This document shows, piece after piece, positions 25,133-35,854 of a stretch of 60,062 nucleotides of DNA. Position numbers and translations under genes: made by a program. This stretch comes from Prosthecobacter debontii. GTDB taxonomy: Bacteria > Verrucomicrobiota > Verrucomicrobiia > Verrucomicrobiales > Akkermansiaceae. The stretch lies in assembly GCA_945870855.1 (NCBI GenBank), contig CAMBTP010000015.1:1-60062 (forward strand). Direction: 5' to 3'. The stretch's first letter is position 1. Every line of letters begins with the position of its first letter. The notes beneath the pieces are model-generated. The model had not been told where the DNA came from, did not search any database, and worked only from the letters and a program-made list of their open reading frames with translations.

Positions 25133-25498
25133 TCAGTTCCGTACGATGAGTCCGATTAGGAATCCGACACCGAGCGCACCAAGGACGGCCTTGGTTGGGT
25201 TCTGGCGGATGTAGTCCTCGGCGGTCACATGGATCTCCTTGGCTATCACGCGGGTTTCCTCCCACTGATACTGGGCTGTTTCCTTTGCATGCTGAGCTTT
25301 TTCTGTGGCATAAGCTTTGAAATGATCGGCCTTTTCGGTGGCCGTTGATTTCAGTGAATGCGCGGTCTCGACGGCGCGTTCCTTGAGCTTGGATGCCTCT
25401 GCACCTGTCGCGACAGCAAAATCGCCTGCGGCGTGGCGCAGATCTGATACGGCAGAGGACACGGAGGGCGCGGCGGTGGAGAATGGATTATCGGTCAT
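25133..25498 (-). CDS. DUF883/ElaB-YqjD-type membrane-anchored protein
   Basis: A 121-residue protein with a long charged, alanine-rich amphipathic helix (residues 15-95), then YIRQNPTKAVLGALGVGFLIGLIVRN, the C-terminal tail-anchor typical of YqjD/ElaB proteins. In E. coli these bind ribosomes at the inner membrane in stationary phase. It is the first gene of a three-gene minus-strand set. The family is well supported; the ribosome role here is inferred. Confidence 0.82.
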   Translation of the reverse strand: MTDNPFSTAAPSVSSAVSDLRHAAGDFAVATGAEASKLKERAVETAHSLKSTATEKADHFKAYATEKAQHAKETAQYQWEETRVIAKEIHVTAEDYIRQNPTKAVLGALGVGFLIGLIVRN

Positions 25499-25661
25499 GG
25501 TCGTGAAATGATTGGTTCGCGTTATTGCAATCGGGACAGCATCTGCTGTTTGAGAGTGAGGTTACACCCACACATTCCGGCTGCAAGCAGACTTTAATGG
25601 CAATCTCTCCGCTTATAAACCTTGGCGTGACCGCTCCTTGCGGGTTGGATAACCTGCGACT

Positions 25662-26318
25662 ATGCCCTGCACCGCCATCCTCGTCGCCGCCGGATCCAGC
25701 CGCCGCATGGGTTTCGATAAACTCGCGGCACCGCTCGAAGGCGTTCCGGTTCTCGCCCGGACGCTCGCTGCCCTCATGGAGTGTGCGGAAATTTCCGAAA
25801 TCATCCTCGTCACGCCCCTAGAGCGTATGGAACTTCTGGATGAAACGACTTTTACAAAACCCGTGATCCGTATCGACGGCGGAGCCGAGCGGCACCTCTC
25901 CGTCGCGGCAGGTCTCGCCGCTGCCACGCAGGGCACTGAACTCATCGCGATTCACGACGCGGCGCGTCCGTTTGTTTCCCAAACTGATCTCCGCGCCGTG
26001 ATCGAAGCCGCGCAGGAGTATGGCGCGGCTTCCCTCGCCCGCCGTGTCACCGAGACCTTGAAACGCGCCGACGAATCCGATTTCACCGCCACCGCCGTTC
26101 CCCGCGAAAACCTCTGGTTCATCGAGACGCCTCAGGTTTTCCGCGCCGATCTCATCCGCACCGCCTACCATTACGTTTTAGAAAACCAACTGCCCGTCAC
26201 CGATGAGACCTCTGCGCTCGAAGCGATCGGCGTGAAAACGAAACTTGTCTCTTCGATCTCGCCGAATCCGAAAATCACCATTCCGGCGGATCTCGTGAGT
26301 GCGAAGTTTTTGAGTTGA
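25662..26318 (+). CDS. ispD: 2-C-methyl-D-erythritol 4-phosphate cytidylyltransferase
   Basis: A 218-residue enzyme of the MEP isoprenoid pathway that joins CTP and MEP to give CDP-ME. The N-terminal AILVAAGSSRRMGFDK nucleotide loop, the conserved IHDAARPFVS block and TDETSALE near the C-terminus are all there. It lies 12 bases upstream of pabB, probably in one transcript. The usual partner ispF is not adjacent. Confidence 0.94.
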   Translation: MPCTAILVAAGSSRRMGFDKLAAPLEGVPVLARTLAALMECAEISEIILVTPLERMELLDETTFTKPVIRIDGGAERHLSVAAGLAAATQGTELIAIHDAARPFVSQTDLRAVIEAAQEYGAASLARRVTETLKRADESDFTATAVPRENLWFIETPQVFRADLIRTAYHYVLENQLPVTDETSALEAIGVKTKLVSSISPNPKITIPADLVSAKFLS

Positions 26319-26330
26319 GAGCGGCGCGAG

Positions 26331-27638
26331 GTGAGCCATCGTTACGGCGTGCAACATGTCGCAAGCGGAATGAGGAAGGTAGCGAGCTTGGAGGGCTCGG
26401 AGGCCATCGATGTCGCGCGTGGACTACAGTGGCTTGGCGGGCTGGTGTTTTTCGATACGGCGGGAAATGTGCCGTTGCAGGCGGGGAGGCCTATTTCCGT
26501 AATCGCGGCGGCACCAGTAGCGATGCACTGCGGATCGGTTTTTTCTGAAACGGATCTAACAACTCTGCGCAACGCACTCGCCGCAAATCTAGCGGGCAGC
26601 GGAGATCATGGATTTCCAGAAGGCGGGCTGTGCGGCTGGGTCGATTACGAGGGGAATTTCGTTTTCGGAGAATACCCCGACATGCTCGTGAAGGACGAGC
26701 AGAGCGGCGAGTGGTGGGAGCGCGGAAGCCTTTCCTCACTGATCCGCGAAAGCGAAAACGAGCGGGTCGAAATCGGCGATTTTACGGCGGAGATGGGGCG
26801 GGAAAATTTTCTCGAAGCCGTGCGACGCGCGAAGGAATGGATCGCTGCGGGAGATATCTATCAGGTGAATCTCGCCCAGGAATTTTCCGCGAAGGTGAGC
26901 GGAGGTTCTTTGATCGGGCTTTACGAAATCCTACGGCAAGCCAGCCCCGCTCCGATGGGCGCGTGGCTGGGATTGGATGGGAAAGAAGTGCTCTGCACCT
27001 CGCCGGAGTTGTTTCTGAAAATTTCAGGAAACCTCGTGGAGACGCGCCCCATCAAAGGCACCAGGCCGCGCTTCCGAGACGCGGATGAGGACAGGCGCTC
27101 GGCGGTGGAGCTTCAGACTTCGGAAAAGGAAGTCGCGGAGCTGGTAATGATCACCGACTTGCTGCGGAACGATCTCGGGCAGATCTGCAAGTTCGGCAGC
27201 GTGGAGGTGAGCGGGATGTTGCAGCTTGAGAGCCTCGCGCAAGTCCACCACCTCGTTTCCACCGTGAAAGGCACGTTGCGAAATGGCGAGGACACGGTCG
27301 GCGCACTGGCCGCGTGTTTCCCCGGCGGCAGCATCACCGGTGCCCCGAAAAAACGCGCGATGGAGATCATCTCAGAGCTAGAACCAACGCCGCGCGGAAT
27401 CTATTGCGGCGCGATTGGCTGGCTCGGCTTCAACGGCGAGAGCGAGTTTAACATCGCAATCCGCACCGTTGTCCGCGAGGGCGAAAAACTCAGCTACCAC
27501 GTCGGCGCGGGCATAGTCGCGGACTCCGCACCGGAGGCGGAATACACCGAGACCATGCACAAGGGCCAGGGCATCCGGTTAGGGATTGGAAACTTTAAAC
27601 TCCAAATTTTAAACCCTAATGGAAGATGTGAGAAATGA
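26331..27638 (+). CDS. pabB: Aminodeoxychorismate synthase component I
   Basis: A 435-residue chorismate-utilising enzyme. Within the catalytic domain ETRPIKGTRPR carries the lysine that distinguishes PabB (PIKGT) from anthranilate synthase (PIAGT). DIYQVNLAQ, FPGGSITGAPK and GAIGWLG complete the family pattern. It makes 4-amino-4-deoxychorismate for folate with PabA, not seen here. GTG 26331 is the longest start; ATG 26370 is possible. The last roughly 14 codons run through a TTTAAAG-type repeat, so the C-terminus appears to have been altered by repeat insertion. It ends one base from the convergent DUF5069-like gene. Confidence 0.9.
   Translation: MSHRYGVQHVASGMRKVASLEGSEAIDVARGLQWLGGLVFFDTAGNVPLQAGRPISVIAAAPVAMHCGSVFSETDLTTLRNALAANLAGSGDHGFPEGGLCGWVDYEGNFVFGEYPDMLVKDEQSGEWWERGSLSSLIRESENERVEIGDFTAEMGRENFLEAVRRAKEWIAAGDIYQVNLAQEFSAKVSGGSLIGLYEILRQASPAPMGAWLGLDGKEVLCTSPELFLKISGNLVETRPIKGTRPRFRDADEDRRSAVELQTSEKEVAELVMITDLLRNDLGQICKFGSVEVSGMLQLESLAQVHHLVSTVKGTLRNGEDTVGALAACFPGGSITGAPKKRAMEIISELEPTPRGIYCGAIGWLGFNGESEFNIAIRTVVREGEKLSYHVGAGIVADSAPEAEYTETMHKGQGIRLGIGNFKLQILNPNGRCEK
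27589..27627 (-). repeat. TTTAAAG-type heptad repeat inside the pabB 3' end
   Basis: The reverse complement reads TCTTCCATTAGGGTTTAAAA then further TTTAAAG-like units, matching the dispersed family. The units remain in frame and encode the tail NFKLQILNPNG of PabB. Confidence 0.6.
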
Positions 27639-28076
27639 TCACGCCAACTCCGCCGCGTGGAATTCCTGCCAGTCGTCGAGGTTGTTCAGATTGATCGCGT
27701 CGGTGGGTTTTCCGTCCGGGAGACCCACGGCGGAAAGGATGGACTGGCGCGTCTCATCGGCGTGCTGGTAACCGGTGATCGCGGCATTCAGCTCGGCCAC
27801 CGAGGCGGCGTTGAGCTTCGTTGCGTTCTCGGCGATGAATTTTTCGAACTGCACATAGGTCGGCTTGTTTTCGGAAACGAAGGCAACCAACGCGTCGCGG
27901 TCCACGCCGAGGGCGTCGAGGGTCATTGTATCGTAGCCGGGGCCGCAGTTCGAGTATCCGTCGGCGAGCTTGCCGGCCGCACCGAGGCACATTTTTTGCC
28001 AAAGGCGGGGAATATGAAGGACTCCAAGCGGGCCTGCGGTTCCGGAAGAGATGGTAGGAATGATTTTGTTACTCAT
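27639..28076 (-). CDS. DUF5069-like protein
   Basis: A 145-residue cytoplasmic protein that resembles the DUF5069 family common in Verrucomicrobiota. It begins MSNKIIPTISSGTAGPLGVLH, has LPRLWQK-like LHIPRLWQKMCLGAAGKL, and a central YDTMTLDALGVD followed by two helices. No catalytic motif is recognised and the function is unknown. It converges with pabB with no spacer and is divergent from prfB (139 bases). Confidence 0.7.
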   Translation of the reverse strand: MSNKIIPTISSGTAGPLGVLHIPRLWQKMCLGAAGKLADGYSNCGPGYDTMTLDALGVDRDALVAFVSENKPTYVQFEKFIAENATKLNAASVAELNAAITGYQHADETRQSILSAVGLPDGKPTDAINLNNLDDWQEFHAAELA

Positions 28077-28154
28077 GACTGCGGAAATTAACTTTCAACT
28101 CACAACAAGCAACCTCCAATAAAGGCAAACGGTGGAGATAATCATTTTAGAGGC

Positions 28155-28174
28155 GTTTAAAGTTTAAATTTTAA
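28155..28174 (+). repeat. Short TTTAAAG-type tract upstream of prfB
   Basis: GTTTAAAGTTTAAATTTTAA ends about 40 bases before the prfB start. It is a short member of the heptad family without the TCTTCC lead. It might supply an AT-rich promoter element, but no clear -10/-35 pair was defined. Confidence 0.45.
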
Positions 28175-28215
28175 GGTTTGCGAGCTTACCCCGCCTGCGC
28201 TTTTCTCTCGCCCCC

Positions 28216-29356
28216 ATGTCCACACTCCCCACCGCTGACCTCCTGGCGCTTGACACGGACGGCTTCCAGAGCCGCCTGTCAAAACTCAGGAGGTATCTTT
28301 GACGTTCCCTCCCTCGAAAATAAAATCCAGACGCTCGAGGAAGCGATGGGTGCTCCGGATTTCTGGAACGACACGGACAAAGCCCGCACCCTTTCCGAGG
28401 AAGCGGCCGGAATGAAAAAAAAGCTCGCGGCTTTCCTCGCTCTGGAATCCCGCAGCACGGACGTGATCGAAGGTGTTTCGCTGGCTAAGGAATTCGACGA
28501 CGAGGAACTGGCCCGGGAAGCTATCAACGGCGCCGCCAAACTTGAGAAGGACATCCGCGAGTTCGAACTCCTCACTCTCCTGAACCGACCCAATGACAAC
28601 GCGAGCTGCTACCTCGCCATCCAAGCCGGAGCCGGTGGCACCGAGGCCTGCGATTGGGCGCAGATGCTCCACCGTATGTACACCCGCTGGGCGGAGAGCA
28701 AGGGTTACCGTGTCGAAACGCTCGACTGGGAAGACGGTGATAGCGCCGGCCTGCGCTCCGCGACACTCAAGATCAGCGGCGAAAACGCTTTCGGTTTCCT
28801 CAAGAACGAACGCGGCGTCCACCGCCTCGTCCGCATCTCACCCTTCGATTCCGCAGGGAAACGGCACACCTCTTTCGCGTCGCTCGATGCCACCCCCGAG
28901 GTGGATGATAAAATCAAAATCGAGATCGCCGACAAGGATGTCGAAATCAGCACCATGCGCTCTGGCGGCAAAGGTGGCCAGAACGTCAACAAGGTCGAAA
29001 CCGGCGTGCTGTTACGCCACCTTCCCTCCGGCATCCTGATCAAATCCACCGCCTCCCGCACCCAAGGCGCGAACAAGGAACTCGCCTATCAAATCCTTAA
29101 AGCAAAACTTTTCCAAATCGAGGAGGACAAGCGCGCCGCCGAAGCCGAAGCCGCCTATGGCGAAAAAAGCGACGTCTCATGGGGCAGCCAAATCCGCTCT
29201 TACGTTTTCCAGCCTTATCAGAAAGTGCTCGACCTCCGCACCGGCGAGGAAAGCGGAAACATCCAAGATGTGATGGACGGCGATATCGACGCCTTCATCG
29301 AGGCCAAGCTGCGCGGCAAAGTCCGCGTCAAGGGCGCTAAGGACGACGAGGATTGA
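28216..29356 (+). CDS. prfB: Peptide chain release factor 2 (programmed +1 frameshift)
   Basis: The true start is ATG 28216. Frame one encodes 28 codons ([10 protein letters not shown]... ending RRYL), then stops at TGA 28300-28302. An AGGAGG at 28288-28293 sits three bases before CTT-TGA-C, the classic autoregulatory frameshift, after which translation continues in +1 to 29356 for about 379 residues. RF2 recognises UGA and UAA. The GGQ motif is present in [14 protein letters not shown], with [14 protein letters not shown] nearby. Low RF2 favours frameshifting and so raises RF2. The apparent single frame from 28178 is not the natural start. Confidence 0.95.
28288..28302 (+). promoter_or_regulatory. 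prfB programmed frameshift site
   Basis: AGGAGG, TAT, CTT, then TGA followed by C. The internal Shine-Dalgarno-like hexamer close to the CTT codon, the slow UGA-C stop, and the restored frame all match the conserved RF2 recoding signal. Confidence 0.95.
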
Positions 29357-29388
29357 GCCGGGAGGATGAGAGGATTTCCGAAAGGTAT

Positions 29389-29733
29389 CTAACCGCTGAT
29401 TCCTTCGATCTGCTCCAACTCTGAAATGAACCTTGGAATCTTCTCCGTGACGATACCCCACACAACTACCTCCTCCAAATGGTCATAGGTGTGGGCTAAG
29501 ACGTTTCGAAAACCTATGATCGCCGCCGAATCAGTGATCACCGCAAGATCTTCAGGGTGCTTGCGTCTAACGCGAACAAGGGCTTCACCCATAATCTCAA
29601 ACTTACGTTCAACCGCCGAGGCAAGCAGGTCGTCCATGCGGTAATCATCGAGGGTCTTCCCGTCGCAGAAACCGGTGATCGCCCGAGCTGCGGTCAACGC
29701 GTCGAAGTAGCATGTCAGCGAGAACTCATTCAT
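29389..29733 (-). CDS. HepT-like ribonuclease toxin (DUF86)
   Basis: A 114-residue all-helical HEPN protein. The catalytic RX4HXY motif is intact as R76-NVLA-H81-T-Y83. HepT toxins cleave RNA and are silenced when the partner MntA adds AMP to the motif tyrosine. ATG 29733 is chosen over 29751 because it starts at MNEFSL. It overlaps the nucleotidyltransferase gene by eight bases, the expected antitoxin-first order. It sits between prfB and a TonB receptor gene. Confidence 0.85.
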   Translation of the reverse strand: MNEFSLTCYFDALTAARAITGFCDGKTLDDYRMDDLLASAVERKFEIMGEALVRVRRKHPEDLAVITDSAAIIGFRNVLAHTYDHLEEVVVWGIVTEKIPRFISELEQIEGISG

Positions 29734-30022
29734 GGATGACAACCAGATCACGGGAGATAGACTTCCGTAGATGGGGATTCCTGATCATGCTGGGTGTCAG
29801 GAGTTGAATTTTTCGGTTGAAGCATTTCCCGGCTTCCTCGATGAAGCCAAAATAGCGTTCGGGCATGGTAGCAGGAGTGGGCGAATCGAACTCCGCGAGA
29901 AAATCAATGTCGCTATCCGCGCGCTCCTCTCCGCGCGCAGTGGAACCGAACACAGAAAGCCGACGAATACCAAAACGACCGCACAAAGCCTGAGCTTCAC
30001 GCCTGAATGTTGCATCAATCAT
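29726..30022 (-). CDS. MntA-like minimal nucleotidyltransferase antitoxin
   Basis: A 98-residue nucleotidyltransferase with the GSx10DxD active site fully present (G26-S27 to D38 and D40 in GSTARGEERADSDIDF). It pairs with the overlapping HEPN toxin gene downstream. In characterised HepT/MntA systems it AMPylates the toxin. The upstream 130 bases, with GAGACT and AT-rich tracts, should contain its promoter but none is clear. Confidence 0.85.
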   Translation of the reverse strand: MIDATFRREAQALCGRFGIRRLSVFGSTARGEERADSDIDFLAEFDSPTPATMPERYFGFIEEAGKCFNRKIQLLTPSMIRNPHLRKSISRDLVVIHE

Positions 30023-30204
30023 TACACCAAGTCTAGCGGCGGAGTTTTCATCCGCAATTCAATAATCGACATTCATTCATTAGGATTTCCTACATTAGGA
30101 ATCAATTTCTTTGAGACTCCCCCAGTGAAGGAACCCCGTCCGTATTCCCGCATTTTTCCCATTGACGTCCCCTCCCCACTTTATCAGATTGCACCCGGCG
30201 CTTA

Positions 30205-30221
30205 TTGAGATTGCGTCTCAA
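30205..30221. promoter_or_regulatory. Operator-like palindrome TTGAGA-N5-TCTCAA
   Basis: A perfect six-base inverted repeat with a five-base spacer, ending 13 bases before the TonB receptor ATG. Its position would let a bound repressor block transcription or translation. The sequence is reminiscent of metalloregulator (Fur-type) sites but does not match the classic Fur box, so regulation by iron is only a guess. Confidence 0.4.
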
Positions 30222-30234
30222 AATTAGTAATCAG

Positions 30235-32457
30235 ATGAAAAACAGGAATCTAAGGAGAATCGCCCCGCTGGTGTTGGCGGGCGTGATGGTGGCGGGACAT
30301 ACAGTGGCGCAGGATGCGCTCGAGACTTTGGCTCCTTTGACCGTGGTGGGCGGGGGCGATGAGGTATTTCAACTCCCCGGCTCCGGCGCTTACGTGAGCG
30401 CCGAGGAGTTTCGCTCACGCGGCCAAACGAACCTCGCCCGCATCGCCGCCAAGGTTCCTTCCGTTTTCGTGCGGGATGAGGATGGCTACGGAAATTTCCC
30501 CAACATCGCACTCCGGGGAGTTGATGGCACCCGCTCGAGCAAAGTCACGCTGATGGAGGACGGAATTCTGACCTCCCCCTCGCCCTATTCTGCGCCCGCC
30601 GCTTACTACTCGCCCAAAGCCAGCCGGATGTCCGCCATCGAGTTCCTGAAAGGTTCTTCCCAGGTGAAATACGGCCCGCACACCACCGGCGGTGCCGTCA
30701 ATTTCCTTTCCACTCCCATCCCCGTCGACGGCGAAAAAAACTTCTTCTCACGCACGACATACGGTTCCGACCAAACTTTTTTCAACCAGACATGGTACGG
30801 CGATACGCAGACCACCGAGGCCGGAACTTTCGGATACCTCCTCGAACTCCACACCATGAAAAGCGAAGGCTTCCGTGACATCGATGGCACCTCGCAAAAC
30901 TCCGGCTTCGACCTCATCGAGCCGATGCTTAAATTATTTTTCGAACCGAACACCGACCTCAAGCAACGCTTCGACTTCAAGTTCGGATACACCGATTTCG
31001 ACGCGAACGAATCCTACGGCGGCATCACCGAGGGCGACTTGCGCGTAAATCCCAACCGCCGCTACTCCTCCACCCAGTTCGACCACCACACCTCCGAGCA
31101 TTTCCGCACGTATCTCAAATGGATCGCGGAACCATCGGATGCGCTCCGTATCGAATCCGCCGTTTACTTCAATTCCTTTGAGCGAAATTGGGATAAACTC
31201 GACGGCCTCCGCGGCGCAGGCCTCCGCACCAACGTCGGGGAAGCCTTGCTCCACGCCCCCTCGCTCGCCGTCCTCCAGGGCACCGGCGTCGGTGACATTT
31301 TCACCCGCGATGCCTTCCGCGAGCACGAGTCCTACGGCTGGCAAAACCAAGCCAACTTCCGCTTCGACACCGGCTCGGTATCCCATGACCTCGCCGTTGG
31401 ACTGCGCCTCCACTACGACCGCGCGGGCGGCACGAACCAACAGATTTTCTACGCCTCCAGCGGACTCGGCGGTTTTGGCGCTGCCGCACCGGGAGCGGTC
31501 GGTTCCGCGGGTCTTCAAGAGGTCTTTGCGACTGCCACATATTTTGAGGACGAAATTAAAATCGGCGCGCTCACCCTCCGCCCGGGAATCCGCTTCGAGC
31601 ACCTTGATGTGGAGAACACAACCGGAGCGGGCGTGAACACATCTGGCCAGGAGCAACTCGTCATGGGCGGCCTCGGCGCGATGTATGATTTCGACGCGGA
31701 AAACTCCCTCTTCGGCGGCATCTACCGGGGCGCATCACCGGCCAATCCAGCCGGATACCTCGCCGGCACCGAAAGCGAGGAAAGCCTCGGCATCGAGATC
31801 GGATACCGCCACCGCAAGAACGCGCTCCGCACGGAACTCGTCGCTTTTTACACCGACTACGATAACCTGATCGCGCCCCAGTTCGATGTCGTCGGCGGCC
31901 TGAGCCCTTCGCGAAACGCAGGAGCGGCGGAGACATGGGGTCTTGAGAGCCTTGTGGAATACGATCTCGGACAAGCCGCGGGCGCCAGCTACGGCCTTCC
32001 CGTTTATTTCAGCGCCACCTACACTCAGGCAGAGTTCAAGGACATCAATGGACTCCTCGCCAATACCGCCGGGCTCTTCTCCGGCGCTCAGAGCGGCAGC
32101 GAGCTTCCCTACCTCCCGCAGTGGAAACTCGCGGCGGGCATCTCTTACCTCACGGAAAAATGGGGCGTGAACCTCGACGCCTCGTTCACCACCTCCACCT
32201 GCGGCACCGGTTACAATGACGACGTCCGCATCGACAACCTCACCGGATTACCGGGCAATCCGAGCACGGTGGATGGCGAAATCGATGCGCTCTTCCTCGT
32301 CGATCTCACCGGCCACTACCAACTGAACGAAACCTTCAAACTCGTCGGCGGCATCCAGAATCTCTTCGATACGCAAGAGATTGTAAGCCGCGCCCCGCTC
32401 GGCCCACGCGCCAACGCACCGCGCATGATCTTCGCAGGTGTTGAGGCCACGTTCTGA
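30235..32457 (+). CDS. TonB-dependent outer-membrane receptor (FecA-like)
   Basis: A 740-residue receptor from ATG 30235 (TTG 30205 lies in the palindrome and is rejected). A signal peptide (about residues 1-25) ends near VAQDALE. The plug domain has TLAPLTVVGGG, IAAKVPSVFVRDEDG, IALRGVDGTRSSKVTLMEDG and FLKGSSQVKYGPHTTGGAVNF. The remainder is a beta-barrel with the usual NLFDTQEIVSRAP ending and terminal phenylalanine. The plug resembles ferric-dicitrate-type receptors. It takes up an iron chelate or other large nutrient with TonB-ExbBD, which are not nearby. Confidence 0.92.
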   Translation: MKNRNLRRIAPLVLAGVMVAGHTVAQDALETLAPLTVVGGGDEVFQLPGSGAYVSAEEFRSRGQTNLARIAAKVPSVFVRDEDGYGNFPNIALRGVDGTRSSKVTLMEDGILTSPSPYSAPAAYYSPKASRMSAIEFLKGSSQVKYGPHTTGGAVNFLSTPIPVDGEKNFFSRTTYGSDQTFFNQTWYGDTQTTEAGTFGYLLELHTMKSEGFRDIDGTSQNSGFDLIEPMLKLFFEPNTDLKQRFDFKFGYTDFDANESYGGITEGDLRVNPNRRYSSTQFDHHTSEHFRTYLKWIAEPSDALRIESAVYFNSFERNWDKLDGLRGAGLRTNVGEALLHAPSLAVLQGTGVGDIFTRDAFREHESYGWQNQANFRFDTGSVSHDLAVGLRLHYDRAGGTNQQIFYASSGLGGFGAAAPGAVGSAGLQEVFATATYFEDEIKIGALTLRPGIRFEHLDVENTTGAGVNTSGQEQLVMGGLGAMYDFDAENSLFGGIYRGASPANPAGYLAGTESEESLGIEIGYRHRKNALRTELVAFYTDYDNLIAPQFDVVGGLSPSRNAGAAETWGLESLVEYDLGQAAGASYGLPVYFSATYTQAEFKDINGLLANTAGLFSGAQSGSELPYLPQWKLAAGISYLTEKWGVNLDASFTTSTCGTGYNDDVRIDNLTGLPGNPSTVDGEIDALFLVDLTGHYQLNETFKLVGGIQNLFDTQEIVSRAPLGPRANAPRMIFAGVEATF

Positions 32458-32652
32458 TCCGGGAAGAGAAGGCTAACCACAGCTGAATTTCTTCCCAATC
32501 GAGAGCCGGAAACACAACCCTGCTTTTCCACCATTGACCGATTGACAGGCATCTCGTGCCTGCTAGCCTCCCGCGCCCGCTGCACAGTAACAGGAACTGT
32601 TTTCCTGAATCTAGATATGGCGGCGAAATGCAACCCGACAATTACTAACAAG

Positions 32653-35487
<2,835 letters not shown>

Positions 35488-35494
35488 CCGTGGC

Positions 35495-35511
35495 GGCGTT
35501 TTGAAAACGCC
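35495..35511. repeat. Short hairpin GGCGTTTTGAAAACGCC
   Basis: A perfect inverted repeat just after the ppdK stop. It has no T-tract and may be a small dispersed palindrome or an mRNA end-protection element. Confidence 0.4.
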
Positions 35512-35530
35512 ATGCCATCCATGAAATCAC

Positions 35531-35563
35531 AAGCCGCGTCGGGACTCCCCGGCGCGGCTTTTT
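35531..35563 (+). terminator. Rho-independent terminator after ppdK
   Basis: AAGCCGCG pairs with CGCGGCTT, a GGG/CCC inner stem closes the loop, and a T5 run follows, 43 bases after the ppdK stop. This is the most typical intrinsic terminator in the window. Confidence 0.8.
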
Positions 35564-35854
35564 CGCGCCGCCGCAAGCCTTGGAGCGGCAGATTAGAATC
35601 TCTCCGCATCGGCTCCAGAGGTAAGCGTCCTAAATTCCTCCCCCTGTGTTGCTCCGGTGGAGCGGTTGGGGTGCCGGCGATGAGACGGCTGCGGGCGCAC
35701 CGTATGAGTACTCGGCAGTGATAACTAGCCTAACATGCGGCTGGCGCGGGAGCTGCACAAGCCGGAGGGTAATTGTGATTGCGTCTGGCAACCAATAAAC
35801 TGCCAGGCATACAATTGACTTGTGGATGCTTTTTTGGGCTGGTAGGGTTTCGCT
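35564..35854. other. Gene-free stretch upstream of the RAYT gene
   Basis: No gene is seen. It contains a CTGGCA...TGCCAG inverted pair (about 35785-35805), a TTGACT hexamer that could be a -35 element near 35816, and GGTAGGG immediately before the RAYT start codon, recalling the head of the palindromes elsewhere in the window but not followed by a hairpin. Confidence 0.5.
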
